Source: Limnomonas spitsbergensis (Eukaryota; Chlorophyta; Chlorophyceae; Chlamydomonadales). Taken from it: 64,000 nucleotides of DNA. Under the pieces are notes generated by a model that worked only from the letters and a program-made list of their open reading frames with translations, was not told where the DNA came from and ran no database searches. Below are positions 20,555-35,039 of the stretch, piece after piece (positions within the stretch are counted from its first letter, which is position 1; the number at the start of each line of letters is the position of its first letter). The translations under genes and the position numbers were made by a program. The stretch is taken from contig JAYJMM010000099.1 in NCBI GenBank assembly GCA_037349105.1, positions 2,294,001-2,358,000 on the forward strand, read 5' to 3'.

Positions 20555-23310
20555 ACCCCCTCACCCGGTGTACCCCCTCACTCGGTGTACCCCCTCACCC
20601 GGTGTACCCCTCACCCGGTGTACCCCATCACCCGGTGTACCCCCTCACTCGGTGTACCCCCTCACCCGGTGTACCCCTCACCCGGTGTACCCCCTCACCC
20701 GGTGTACCCCCTCACCCGGTGTACCCCCTCACCCGGTGTACCCCCTCACCCGGTGTACCCCTCACCCGGTGTACCCCCTCACCCGGTGTACCCCCTCACC
20801 CGGTGTACCCCCTCACCCGGTGTACCCCCTCACCCGGTGTACCCCCTCACCCGGTGTACCCCCTCTCCCGGTGTACCCCCTCACTCGGTGTACCCCCTCA
20901 CCCGGTGTACCCCCTCACCCGGTGTACCACCTCACCCGGTGTACCCCCTCACTCGGTGTACCCCCTCACCCGGTGTACCCCCTCACCCGGTGTACCCCCT
21001 CACCCGGTGTACCCCCTCACCCGGTGTACCCCCTCACCCGGTGTACCCCCTCACCCGGTGTACCCCCTCACCCGGTGTACCCCCTCACCCGGTGTACCCC
21101 CTCACCCGGTGTACCCCCTCACCCGGTGTACCCCCTCACCCGGTGTACCCCCTCACCCGGTGTACCCCCTCACCCGGTGTACCCCCTCACCCGGTGTACC
21201 CCCTCACCCGGTGTACCCCTCACCCGGTGTACCCCTCACCCGGTGTACCCCCTCACCCGGTGTACCCCCTCACCCGGTGTACCCCCTCACCCGGTGTACC
21301 CCCTCACCCGGTGTACCCCTCACTCGGTGTACCCCCTCACCCGGTGTACCCCCTCACCCGGTGTACCCCCTCACCCGGTGTACCCCCTCACTCGGTGTAC
21401 CCCCTCACCCGGTGTACCCCCTCACCCGGTGTACCACCTCACTCGGTGTACCACCTCACCCGGTGTACCCCCTCACCCGGTGTACAACCTCACCCGGTGT
21501 ACAACCTCACTCGGTGTACCACCTCACTCGGTGTACCCCCACACCCGGTGTACCCCCTCACCCGGTGTACCCCCTCACTCGGTGTACCCCCTCACTCGGT
21601 GTACCCCCTCACCCGGTGTACCCCTCACTCGGTGTACCCCCTCACTCGGTGTACCACCTCACCCGGTGTACCCCCTCACCCGGTGTACAACCTCACTCGG
21701 TGTACCACCTCACTCGGTGTACCCCCTCACCCGGTGTACCCCCTCACTCGGTGTACCCCCTCACCCGGTGTACCCCCTCACTCGGTGTACCCCCTCACTC
21801 GGTGTACCCCCTCACCCGGTGTACCCCTCACTCGGTGTACCCCCTCACTCGGTGTACCCCCTCACCCGGTGTACCCCCTCACCCGGTGTACCCCCTCACT
21901 CGGTGTACCCCCTCACCCGGTGTACCCCCTCACTCGGTGTACCCCCTCACCCGGTGTACCCCCTCACCAAGTGTACCCCCTCACCCGGTGTACCCCCTCA
22001 CCCGGTGTACCCCCTCTCCCGGTGTACCCCCTCACTCGGTGTACCCCCTCACCCGGTGTACCCCCTCACCCGGTGTACCACCTCACCCGGTGTACCCCCT
22101 CACTCGGTGTACCCCCTCACCCGGTGTACCCCCTCACCCGGTGTACCCCCTCACCCGGTGTACCCCCTCACCCGGTGTACCCCCTCACCCGGTGTACCCC
22201 CTCACCCGGTGTACCCCCTCACCCGGTGTACCCCCTCACCCGGTGTACCCCCTCACCCGGTGTACCCCCTCACCCGGTGTACCCCCTCACCCGGTGTACC
22301 CCCTCACCCGGTGTACCCCCTCACCCGGTGTACCCCCTCACCCGGTGTACCCCCTCACCCGGTGTACCCCTCACCCGGTGTACCCCTCACTCGGTGTACC
22401 CCCTCACCCGGTGTACCCCCTCACCCGGTGTACCCCCTCACCCGGTGTACCCCCTCACCCGGTGTACCCCTCACTCGGTGTACCCCCTCACCCGGTGTAC
22501 CCCCTCACCCGGTGTACCCCCTCACCCGGTGTACCCCCTCACTCGGTGTACCCCCTCACCCGGTGTACCCCCTCACCCGGTGTACCACCTCACTCGGTGT
22601 ACCACCTCACCCGGTGTACCCCCTCACCCGGTGTACAACCTCACCCGGTGTACAACCTCACTCGGTGTACCACCTCACTCGGTGTACCCCCACACCCGGT
22701 GTACCCCCTCACCCGGTGTACCCCCTCACTCGGTGTACCCCCTCACTCGGTGTACCCCCTCACCCGGTGTACCCCTCACTCGGTGTACCCCCTCACTCGG
22801 TGTACCACCTCACCCGGTGTACCCCCTCACCCGGTGTACAACCTCACTCGGTGTACCACCTCACTCGGTGTACCCCCTCACCCGGTGTACCCCCTCACTC
22901 GGTGTACCCCCTCACCCGGTGTACCCCCTCACTCGGTGTACCCCCTCACTCGGTGTACCCCCTCACCCGGTGTACCCCTCACTCGGTGTACCCCCTCACT
23001 CGGTGTACCCCCTCACCCGGTGTACCCCTCACTCGGTGTACCCCCTCACTCGGTGTACCCCCTCACCCGGTGTACCCCCTCACCCGGTGTACCCCTCACT
23101 CGGTGTACCCCCTCACCCGGTGTACCCCCTCACTCGGTGTACCCCCTCACCCGGTGTACCCCCTCACCAAGTGTACCCCCTCACCCGGTGTACCCCCTCA
23201 CCCGGTGTACCCCCTCACCCGGTGTACCCCTCACCCGGTGTACCCCCTCACTCGGTGTACCCCCTCACTCGGTGTACCCCCTCACTCGGTGTACCCCCTC
23301 ACTCGGTATC
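20555..23310. repeat. 2.75-kb 17-bp minisatellite (about 160 units)
   Basis: Direct repeats of ACCCCCTCACCCGGTGT (17 bp), with variants ACTCGGTGT, a 16-bp form lacking one C, and rarer ACCACCTC, ACAACCTC, CTCTCCC and CACCAAG forms. Since 17 is not a multiple of three and the unit has no stop in any forward phase, all three plus frames are open for 935-1012 codons, reading PLTRCTPSPGVPPHPVY. Rare variants recur at a fixed distance: CTCTCCC at 20861 and 22012, and the GTGTACAACC block at 21480 and 22631, both 1151 bp apart. This shows a higher-order duplication. Confidence 0.95.
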
Positions 23311-23409
23311 CACTCCTCACCCTGTGTCTCCCTATCATATGAAGGTGGCTCCAGCTCCCAGACATCCTTGCGGCTGGAAGCGGCTGCGGAGGACTCTTGT
23401 GGGAGCAAG

Positions 23410-23700
23410 CGGGCCAGGCAGGGAGACATGGTGCCGATGAAAGGTGGGGGGGTCTCTTGCAGGGGGATTCAATATTTGTGTGTGAGTTTAGAGGGTGTGC
23501 ACGAGTGTTTTAATGTACACATTTGAGGTATAGTCAGGGAAACATGGCGATGGTGAATGGTGGGGGGGTCTCTTGCGGGAAGATTCAATTGGTGTGTGTG
23601 AGTGTGTGTGTTTTAGTGTGCACCAGAACACGTTTGAGAGGTAGACAGGGAGACATAGCAATGGCGGGGGTCCTCGTTTGGGAGGGCAATTAATTCGGCA
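23410..23700. repeat. about 115-bp repeat, 3 units
   Basis: CAGGGAGACATGG(T/C)G(C)CGATG, then GGGGGGGTCTCTTGC and GTGTGTGAGTGTG blocks recur starting near 23416, 23536 and 23646. Confidence 0.7.
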
Positions 23701-23877
23701 AAGCCGAGGCTTAGTCGCGCGGTACAAAACAACGTCAACATTATTTGGCATGGTGGAAAATCTGGCGCCTGTGGCTCGCTTTTCACCACAGAAGCACTAT
23801 TTCTGTTATCCGATAATTGATCCTAAATATCACTAGAATGGACTTTTATTTATTTAAACACAGGCCAATTCCTGGGT

Positions 23878-23930
23878 TTGGTTTATGGGGTTTTAGGGTT
23901 TAGGCTCAATCCCTAAACCCTAAGTAACAC
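23878..23930. repeat. inverted telomere-like TTTAGGG/CCCTAAA tracts
   Basis: GGTTTTAGGGTTTAGG is followed within 10 bp by CCCTAAACCCTAA, so telomere-type units face each other. Confidence 0.5.
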
Positions 23931-25010
23931 TGTTGGTGTCCTGGGGGGGGATGCCAGCATAAGATGAGTGCTGGGTAGAGTAATTCTTGCTGTTGGTGGT
24001 TAGTTGGTTGAGGGACCTCCTGGATGGTTGCAAGTTTTTCCTCTTGTGCTCCAAACCACTCTTGGGCAGGCTGTTTGCCATGCACGTATGGGCTAACGGG
24101 GACAAAACCATGGAACAGCCTGTTGTTGGTGGCCCAACCTAGTTTGGTGCCCAGCCTAGGTTGACCAACCTATAACTTGTGTGGCCAGCCTGCTGTTAGT
24201 GGCCCAAGCGGCGAGGCTTGCTGCGCCAGGTCGCTGCGGCCGTAGGCCACGACGTACCTTAATTTTAACTCAACTCCCTCAATATAATCCGTGGCAGCGT
24301 GTGTGTGGCCGTGGGTGTAGTCAGCATGTTTCCTTGCCCTGGGTGGTTGAGTAAGTGGTTGAGTGGACGGTTGAGTTGGGTGGTTGAGTGGATGGCCGCA
24401 ATTTTGAAAGGCCTAATTCTTTTTGACGTTTGATGCAGTTTCATTCTCGAGCGACGTTGCATATTTCGACTATCTGACTTAAATGGAGGCTCTCAGTTGA
24501 GAGTTACGGGAAGTGTGAATCACGGACAAGGACGTCGAAGGTAGGACTTCCGACATCAACCACAGCCTATTCCCCTTCATCGTCGCACAAAGGCTGAAAG
24601 TACGCGTAACTCGCCATGTAGGCCCTTATTCTGTTTGCGCTTTATGGTGTGCTGCCTAGTGACAACCGGTCATTGGCAGTAGCGACGGTTGTCACGGATC
24701 TGCCAGATATCTCGGTTCGGAAAGATCGGAGTTAGCTTATGGGTGAGTATCGCGTTCTTTTGACATGAGCCGAACGTATCGCCATTAAAAGATTGAATCC
24801 CCTATCCCTCATCGCCCTCTTCGCAGTTCTGTTCCGCTGCCCCATCCCCCACCCCTTCACTCCTGCCTCGTGTTTATCAATCAGGACCTGTGATTTGAAA
24901 CAGCAACCCTGACTAATTATCACCCTGGACCCGTGTTTGAAACAACAAACCAAGGGCGTTCGCAGTCTCGCACAGTTTGTAGCGGGGACTGACTCTGAAA
25001 CACACCAAAC
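23931..25010. other. no gene recognised; GTGGTTGAGT minisatellite at 24340-24400
   Basis: Contains a small GTGGTTGAGT(A/G) repeat and a block (24207-24245) related to 18951-19010. The region just upstream of 25011 could hold a promoter or 5' exon of the F-box gene, but I cannot point to a specific element. Confidence 0.4.
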
Positions 25011-28815
<3,805 letters not shown>

Positions 28816-29240
28816 ATGATTTGAAAATATGTGTACAGTGGTAGCAGTATGCATTTGAGAATTGCTGAATTGATTTACTGTCTATGTTGCAGTAGATATC
28901 GACATGGCGTACACGTTTCAGAGGCGGGGGATTCGTTTGACTGTCCATATTTTCCAGCCTTTTGTCTGTCCCTTGATTATATTCCCCTTTTTCCTCTTTC
29001 CTGACCCATCTTTTTCTCACCCAAACCGAATCAGTTGGACACCCGCGTTTGAGCATATTTGTAAGCATGGCCAACATGGCATGGTAGCACAATACGGCGC
29101 AATACACAGGCTCAGCCTGATTGTAATACCAAAGTGCTATGATGCGGCTCGATACGGCACCGTAAAGCCCGCACCGGCACTGGTTAAGTCGGATCGTGCC
29201 AGGCGATAAGATGTGACGTCATTTTCACCCTAGGTTCAAA
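28816..29240. other. 3' flank of F-box gene; no gene recognised
   Basis: Contains pyrimidine-rich stretches and a few short ORFs. No RNA gene or mobile-element end seen. Confidence 0.4.
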
Positions 29241-29249
29241 ACTCTAGGT

Positions 29250-29795
29250 TCAAAGAGAGAAGGAGAAGGAGAAGAAGGAGAGAGGGCAAAGAAGACAGAG
29301 GGCAACGATAAGCTGCATATCTGCTGCCATGGCTTGAGCCATGAGAGGGCTGTATTGCTGTGCCTCCGGTGCCACCGCGGCTGCCTTGTAGAAGCGGAGG
29401 ATATGGGCCCACCAGTCTCGCTGTAGTGGCTGGAACTGCAGCTCTCTCATGACTCCCCAACTGGCGGCTGATGCAGGTAGCTCCGCAGCCTGGCGTAGGT
29501 GCTGAAGCAAGCTGGACTGCATTTTTCTGGAGAGATATCGCCTTGGCCGATGGTGGCCCACACCACGTCGCCGTAGTTGGCCGCAGGCGCTGCGTTCACA
29601 GTTGCCAGCCTGGTGCAGGTTGGAAGATGGCGCCTTAGACCCACCTTGGCTGCCATGCGGTGATTCGGCGAACACGGTGCGGCGCGACAGCCAAAGGCGC
29701 CAGTCTACCCTCCAAGGCCCTCTTCGTGCCGCCGCTTTCGTGCTGAGTGTTGCCCAAGAATTATAATTTGTCTTTAAGTCTTTCGGCCCTGCCAT
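29250..29795 (-). pseudogene. decayed mobile-element-like ORF, copy B
   Basis: A 181-codon minus frame carries PLQRDWWAHILRFYKAAAVA and SPLMAQAMAADMQL, matching copy A at 7795-8850. Upstream parts read best in two different frames (LPTCTRLATVNAAPAANYGD in the alternative frame 29656-29447), so at least one frameshift is likely. Family not recognised. Confidence 0.4.
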
Positions 29796-30197
29796 GTCGC
29801 TGCCGCCTTCTTTGGGGTGTGCCCTAGACCCTGCCTTTGCTGCCCTGCAGTGAGGTTCTTAGTATCCTCCACAGTGATTTAGTTTCCTTGAGTTTTTATA
29901 TATTTTGTATCTTAATCTAGCTAGTTCATGATGGGATAACAGCTGCTTGGCGGCCGGGATCGTATGTGCCGGTTACCGCATCCTGTGAAAATGAAAATGG
30001 AATACCTCAAATAATAAATAATGTCTGCCATGCGGCCATTCTCCTGTAACGAAAACAACAACAAATCCAGGCTGATATATGACAAGGATGGGATGTCCTA
30101 GAATCCTAGCAACAAAATTGCGTGCACGATTCCCCGTATCGGTGTTTATTTATAAGATATTAAACGGCCACCCAATTGACTGCACCTATTACGGGAG
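29796..30197. other. no gene recognised
   Basis: AT-richer stretch without ORFs of note or repeats. Confidence 0.4.
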
Positions 30198-30540
30198 TTA
30201 GACAAAACCGCTTCCAATGAGATTCGGACTCACGCGGGAAAACCCAGGCGGGAAAACCCAAAAAACACTGCGAACAGCGGGGTTGACCACGCTTTGCACC
30301 AGAAGTATGTGCCCTCCGGCTGCGGTTGCGGCGGCGGTGGCAGCGGCTGCATGGCTGTCAGTATCCCTAGCTGCTGCTGCACCGCTGCCTGGTTGCCCGG
30401 ACAGCCATCTTTCCTCAAGACCGAAGCCAGGAGAAGGCTCAGGAAGATGACCGTCATGAGTGGAAAGAACATCCGGGCATTCAGGAGTCATATTTTTTTC
30501 TTCTGTGAATGGGTGAGGAAGAAAACAATGATGAGATCTC

Positions 30541-30815
30541 ACCAATATTTCATTCCTGCCTGCCCAAGGATCCATTTCATTCCCGCCTGCCCAAGGATCC
30601 ATTTCATTCCCGCCCGCCCAAGGATCCATTTCATTCCCGCCCGCCCAAGGATCCATTTCATTCCCGCCCGCCCAAGGATCCATTTCATTCCTGCCTGCCC
30701 AAGGATCCATTTCATTCCCGCCCGCCCAAGGATCCATTTCATTCCCGCCCCCCAAGGATCCATTTCATTCCTGCCTGCCCAAGGATCCATTTCATTCCCG
30801 CCCGCCCATGGAAAT
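30541..30815. repeat. 27-bp minisatellite, about 10 units
   Basis: Units of AAGGATCCATTTCATTCCCG plus CCCGCCC. The period is a multiple of three, so plus ORFs read HSRPPKDPF repeats and minus ORFs read GNEMDPWAG repeats. The minus frame (30755-30198) continues past the array into a hydrophobic stretch. Confidence 0.9.
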
Positions 30816-30860
30816 GAAATATCCAACATCTAAGGCAAATTAAGGCAAAAAGGCACTCAC

Positions 30861-33370
30861 GTCTGACTGCTCCCGAAAGACAAGCTCGGTGATGAGTTCT
30901 TCAATGAGGCCTGTATGAATGCATCATACACAACTCACAAGTAAGCATGAAGGCCAAACGCATAAGGAATACATTTAGCAAATCACATCACCAAATCACA
31001 AGGAAGCATGATGGCTAAATAACAACTAAGCATGATGGCTAAAAGCAAGCATGACGACCAAACGCAGAAGGAACACATTGAGCTGGCTGGCTGGCTCCCT
31101 AAAATATCACCTAGCTCCTTCTTGGGCTTCGGCCGCAAGGCCTCCAGGGCCAGGACGGTGGCAAGTGGGAGCCCCAGGCGCCGCATGTCGTCCCCAGGCA
31201 CTTTGAGGAGCTCTTCGGCGCTTTCAAACCTCTGATCCAGAAGTATGACCAGCGTGTTGTCGTCGCACAGCTTGCGAGATCTCTCTGGAGAGAATAGCTT
31301 GTCCAGTGAAGCCCGTAGATGACGTATGGAGGATTTTGACGCAGCAGGTATGCAGGCCTCCTTAATCTGGGGGAGGAAAAATGAGTTGTGCCGCTCAGCT
31401 ACGCAGTCAGGTTGAGCCTGCGTGCGATTAGGCTCTGCATTCCCCCTACAGCCGCCCACTCGCCCAGGTTCTTACCTCGGGACTTCGCGGTCGCGCAACA
31501 AGGCCTACGGAGCAGCAAGATGGCGTGTAAGCTCGATGCGAAAGATATGAATACGGCACCAATGGCAATGACTTTTAAACCATCCACACCTACGCTGTGT
31601 GCAATCATGCTGCGTTGCGGCAGATGTGCTGCATGTAGAAAACATGGTGGCACTCCATGGGCTCGCAGAACAAGGCCCTAGAGCTCAAAAGGATCAATGG
31701 AGTCAACAAGGAGCAAGGGGGCGTCAAGAGGGAGCAATGGGGCGTGCGTCAACAAGGAGCAACGGGGCGTCAACAGGGAGCAGTGGGGCGTCAACAGTAG
31801 CAACTGGCGTCAACAATGGGCAACATGGAGGATGCTCGCACGGCCATACAGGGCCAGGGGCCCACAAGAAAAAAACAGTGCCTTAGGGCTAGAATTGGAG
31901 CAGAAAGAGTCATGAGGGGGAGCAATTTGGGCAGCGTGGGATATGGAAGGAAGCTGGCAGGGCCTGTTGTACTGCCGAAGCAGGTGCTGCATTGGGTGTA
32001 AGGCGCACACAGTCGCAGACTCGAGCCACACGTGTGTTCCAAATAGGGGGGATGAGCGAATGGAGGTGCATTATATCATTATATGCCATTTTTGGCCACG
32101 AAGCCAGCCCATGTGCCCTAGGAAGGTTGTACAGCAGTTTTCACCCTGCCGTACACAACGTATGGTTTAGAGTTTCAAACAATGGAGGGACACTGAACCA
32201 TAAACCCTACTATTTGCGAGTGGAACCATGCCGCACACAACGTACACGCATGGAGAAGCCTGACACAAGACCCTTCCCCCTTCGGCTGAGCAAGCATCAG
32301 TGTGTGCCACCTTCCTAGGCAGCTGCCAGCCTGTTATGCACCTGCCAGCCTGTTATGCACCCGTCAGCCTGTGATGCACCCGCCAGCCTGTGATGCACCT
32401 GCCAGCCTGTTATGCACCCGCCAGCCTGTGATGCACCTGCCAGCCTGTTATGCGCCTGCCAGCCTGTTATGCACCTGCCAGCCTATTGTGCACCTGTCAG
32501 CCTGTTATGCACCCATCAGCCTGTGATGCACCTGCCAGCCTGTTATGCACCTGCCAGCCTGTGATGCACCTGCCAGCCTGTTATGCACCCGCCAGCCTGT
32601 GATGCGCCTGCCTGCCTGTTATGCACCCGCCAGCCTGTGATGCACCTGCCAGCCTGTTATGCACCTGCCAGCCTGTTATGCACCTGTCAGCCTGTTATGC
32701 ACCCGCCAGCCTGTGATGCACCTGCCAGCCTGTTGTGCACCTGCCAGCCTGTTGTGCACCTGTCAGCCTGTTATGCACCTGCCAGCCTGTGATGCGCCTG
32801 CCTGTCTGTTTTGCACCCAGGTTCCGTAGCTCAATTGGTAGAGCATCATCCTGCGAAGGATGGGGATGTGGGTTCGGATCCCACTGGAGCTACCTGAGTG
32901 ACTGGTAAACCTCTCGGCGATACGTGTGCGTTTACGCACGCGCCGTAGCCAGTCATGAGGGAAATGCAAAGTAAAAGAGGTACCGACGAGTGACTGATCC
33001 ACAGTTACTATGACTCGGGGGAGGGTGCGCGTATCCCGTACGGGCAGGTTTACCTACGGGTCGCCTATACCAAGGGATCCGTTAAATTCACGAACGATTG
33101 GAAACGACACGTAGTTCTTACTTCTTACTTGTTTTGCACCCGCCAGCCTGTTATGCACCTGCCTGCCTGTTATGCACCTGTCAGCCTGTTATGTACCTGC
33201 CTGGCACCCACCTTGCTGAAGGCGATATTCCAGTATGTGAATCAGCTCATCGGCAGTGATGCCTTGCCAGATGTTGGGCGTGCTCTTGATCAATGATAGC
33301 ATCTTGAACTTCTCCTGATGTTGGCGGACAACATTCAAGGCAGTCTCCTCACTCTCAAGGTGTGCCATGC
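30861..33370 (-). CDS. multi-exon gene with SAM-like exon (partial model)
   Basis: Minus-strand exons supported by frame and splice sites are 33370-33212 (HLESEETALNVVRQHQEKFK and NIWQGITADELIHILEYRL), 31366-31111 and 30910-30861. The last two join cleanly. The middle exon reads DNTLVILLDQRFESAEELL then DDMRRLGLPLATVLALEALR, a pattern like a SAM (sterile alpha motif) helical bundle; the next gives GLIEELITELVFREQSD. The 33212 donor does not join the 31366 acceptor in frame (a stop would result), so an exon is missing or the gene is damaged. A further hydrophobic stretch (30472-30230, MTVIFLSLLLASVL) and minus ORFs at 33758-35007 may be other exons. SAM domains mediate protein or RNA binding; no specific role can be given. 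Confidence 0.45.
31690..31815. repeat. 21-24 bp GTCAACAAGGAGCAATGGGGC repeat
   Basis: About six imperfect units of GGGGCGTCAACAAGGAGCAA in purine-rich DNA. Confidence 0.75.
32819..33129 (+). mobile_element. tRNA-derived SINE with 12-bp target-site duplication
   Basis: A 311-bp insertion flanked by identical TGTTTTGCACCC on both sides (32807-32818 and 33130-33141). Most other units of the minisatellite read TGTTATGCACC, so the shared TTTT marks a true duplication. The 5' part is tRNA-like: TAGCTCAATTGG matches the pol III A box and GGTTCGGATCCC the B box. The body (32895-33110) is unrelated to any tRNA and the 3' end is a CTTACTTCTTACT tail. Mobilisation in trans by a LINE is the known mechanism; the partner was not found here. 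Confidence 0.85.
32820..32894 (+). other. tRNA-like head of the SINE (Arg-GCG-like)
   Basis: D arm GCTC...GAGC, T arm GTGGG-TTCGGAT-CCCAC and an acceptor with several G-U pairs can be folded. The anticodon stem CATCC/GGATG leaves only six loop bases (TGCGAA), so the loop appears to have lost one base. The closest reading of the anticodon is GCG (Arg). It is a SINE promoter rather than a working tRNA gene. Confidence 0.6.
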
Positions 33371-35039
33371 CTGTGTAGCAGCAAGATGCCAAGATCCGAT
33401 CATCTCAATCAATTGGGGCAAGCTAGAGACTCAGTATTTCATTTTGTACCCGGTAAGGACCTCACCGAGGGCAAGCCAGCAGACCTAAAGGACACACTGC
33501 CAATATACATTAAAACATCCCTTGGAAGCACTTGGCCCGTTTCACAGAGCCCCAGACAGTGAGCGCGGGCATGATAGGGAACAAAAACCAAACTGCAGGA
33601 GCCAGGCACCACACATTATACCATTCCTCACATCTCTTGCTCACTGCTCCTGACCAAATCATCTTACGTTCAGTCCTGGAAGACGAGGAAGAACCAGCCA
33701 CCCCAGGAATAGCCCGGCCAGGACAGGACAGGAGCCTGAGGAAGGGAACAAATTTCAAGGAAGTGCCATGCGAGGCAGTAGCTACAGTGGTATCTACTGA
33801 CTATTGGTAGTATGGAAGCAGTCAGCTATCAAACTGTGTCTCACGAAAGCAAGAACAGTCGGCCTCTATTACCGAAGAAGCCAGAGCGCACGGTGCTTCT
33901 ATCCCTACAAGCCACGCGTTTTTGCGCTTAGGCTCACGCCCTCGTTCATAATCGACTGGGACCTCACAGAAGCCAGCGCCTCACCTCAGATAAAACGAGA
34001 AGGCGTGGCAGCCTTATGTTCGGAACAGAAGAAAACCCGACGAGGAGCCTGAGGAAATGAAACGAATGTGAAGGAAGTGGCACACGAGTGCAAGGCAACC
34101 AAGCGGGACTGAAACAAACAGCAAACACAATTAAAACTGTGGAATTCAAGCAGCATACTGCCCCTATTTCTCACGGACTGCAGCAGCGGAGGGCATGCAA
34201 GGGGATACAGCCAAGAAGCTCTAGCCCCGGAATTCATATGCAGCAATGTCCGAAAGGTTGCCACTTTCAGAAAGGAAGGGGTCGCCCCCGTTGTCATTGC
34301 CGAGTTAGGCTCACCTCCTCTTCGCATTACACGAAAAATAGGTCGAGGACGAGACACTGTTTCGCTTCAGAGCCCTTCTCACCTGGCTCTTCTTCCTCTT
34401 ATCCACCGGGTTCTTCTCCACCAGTCTTTTCTACGCCTTCTCCACCTCGTCGTTGGAAAGACTGTTCTCTTTTTGAACCTGGCTCCCATTTCCCTGCAGG
34501 GTGGAAGTGTGGCAGAATTTCCCACACTCCACCTCAGGGGAGCTGCTCCACTTCCCCAATCCTTCTCAATGATGGCCTCTACCTTCATGAAAGCCTTCAT
34601 TGCTGTCGTGCCTGATCTGCCTGAGGTCCCATGTCCGTATCGAGGGAGAGGCAGGGCCACATATTCAGGCGATCGGTTCAGGCCATCAGGTAGGTCATGG
34701 AAGCGGCATGCGTGGGTAAACCTCGCAGAGCTCCTAGCCAAAGGCTGCCCAAAATGGATTCTGCTCTGAATTCTGAGTCAGGAATGGAGATGTGGAAGGC
34801 TCCCCCAGGAGCGTGATGACCATGGTCGTGTCGACTCCCCGCCGGTAGGTAAACGACCATGTGGGGGCGGGGCGGCCAATGCCCACGGCATAATATGGTA
34901 CTTAATGGACACGGTGATTCAGCAGACCTGGAAGTCCTGGTGAGCCTCGTTGCGAATGAAGTCCCAGTTGATGCCGAAGGGGGTGGCTCTAGGCCTCTAG
35001 CGTGCATGGGCTTTGTCAGTTAGTCGGGGGCATGGGGGG

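Larger units (their letters stand above)
32318..33205. repeat. 19-bp CAGCCTGTTATGCACCTGC minisatellite, split by a SINE
   Basis: About 27 units at 32318-32818 and four more at 33130-33205. Variants alternate TTATGCACC with TGATGCACC. The array is interrupted by the 311-bp SINE at 32819-33129. Confidence 0.9.

Noticed and set aside
20488..23526. Three overlapping plus ORFs of 935-1012 codons
   Set aside because: Product of a stop-free 17-bp repeat; all three frames give the same 17-residue unit, with no start context or domain.
30198..30833. ORFs on both strands over the 27-bp array
   Set aside because: The period is divisible by three and stop-free, so the repeats create ORFs on both strands.
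32820..32894. Functional tRNA-Arg gene
   Set aside because: The anticodon loop is one base short, the acceptor has several G-U pairs, and it is the head of a SINE with its own target-site duplication.
32318..33205. CRISPR-like array
   Set aside because: Tandem units without unique spacers, in a eukaryotic context; the same holds for the other arrays.
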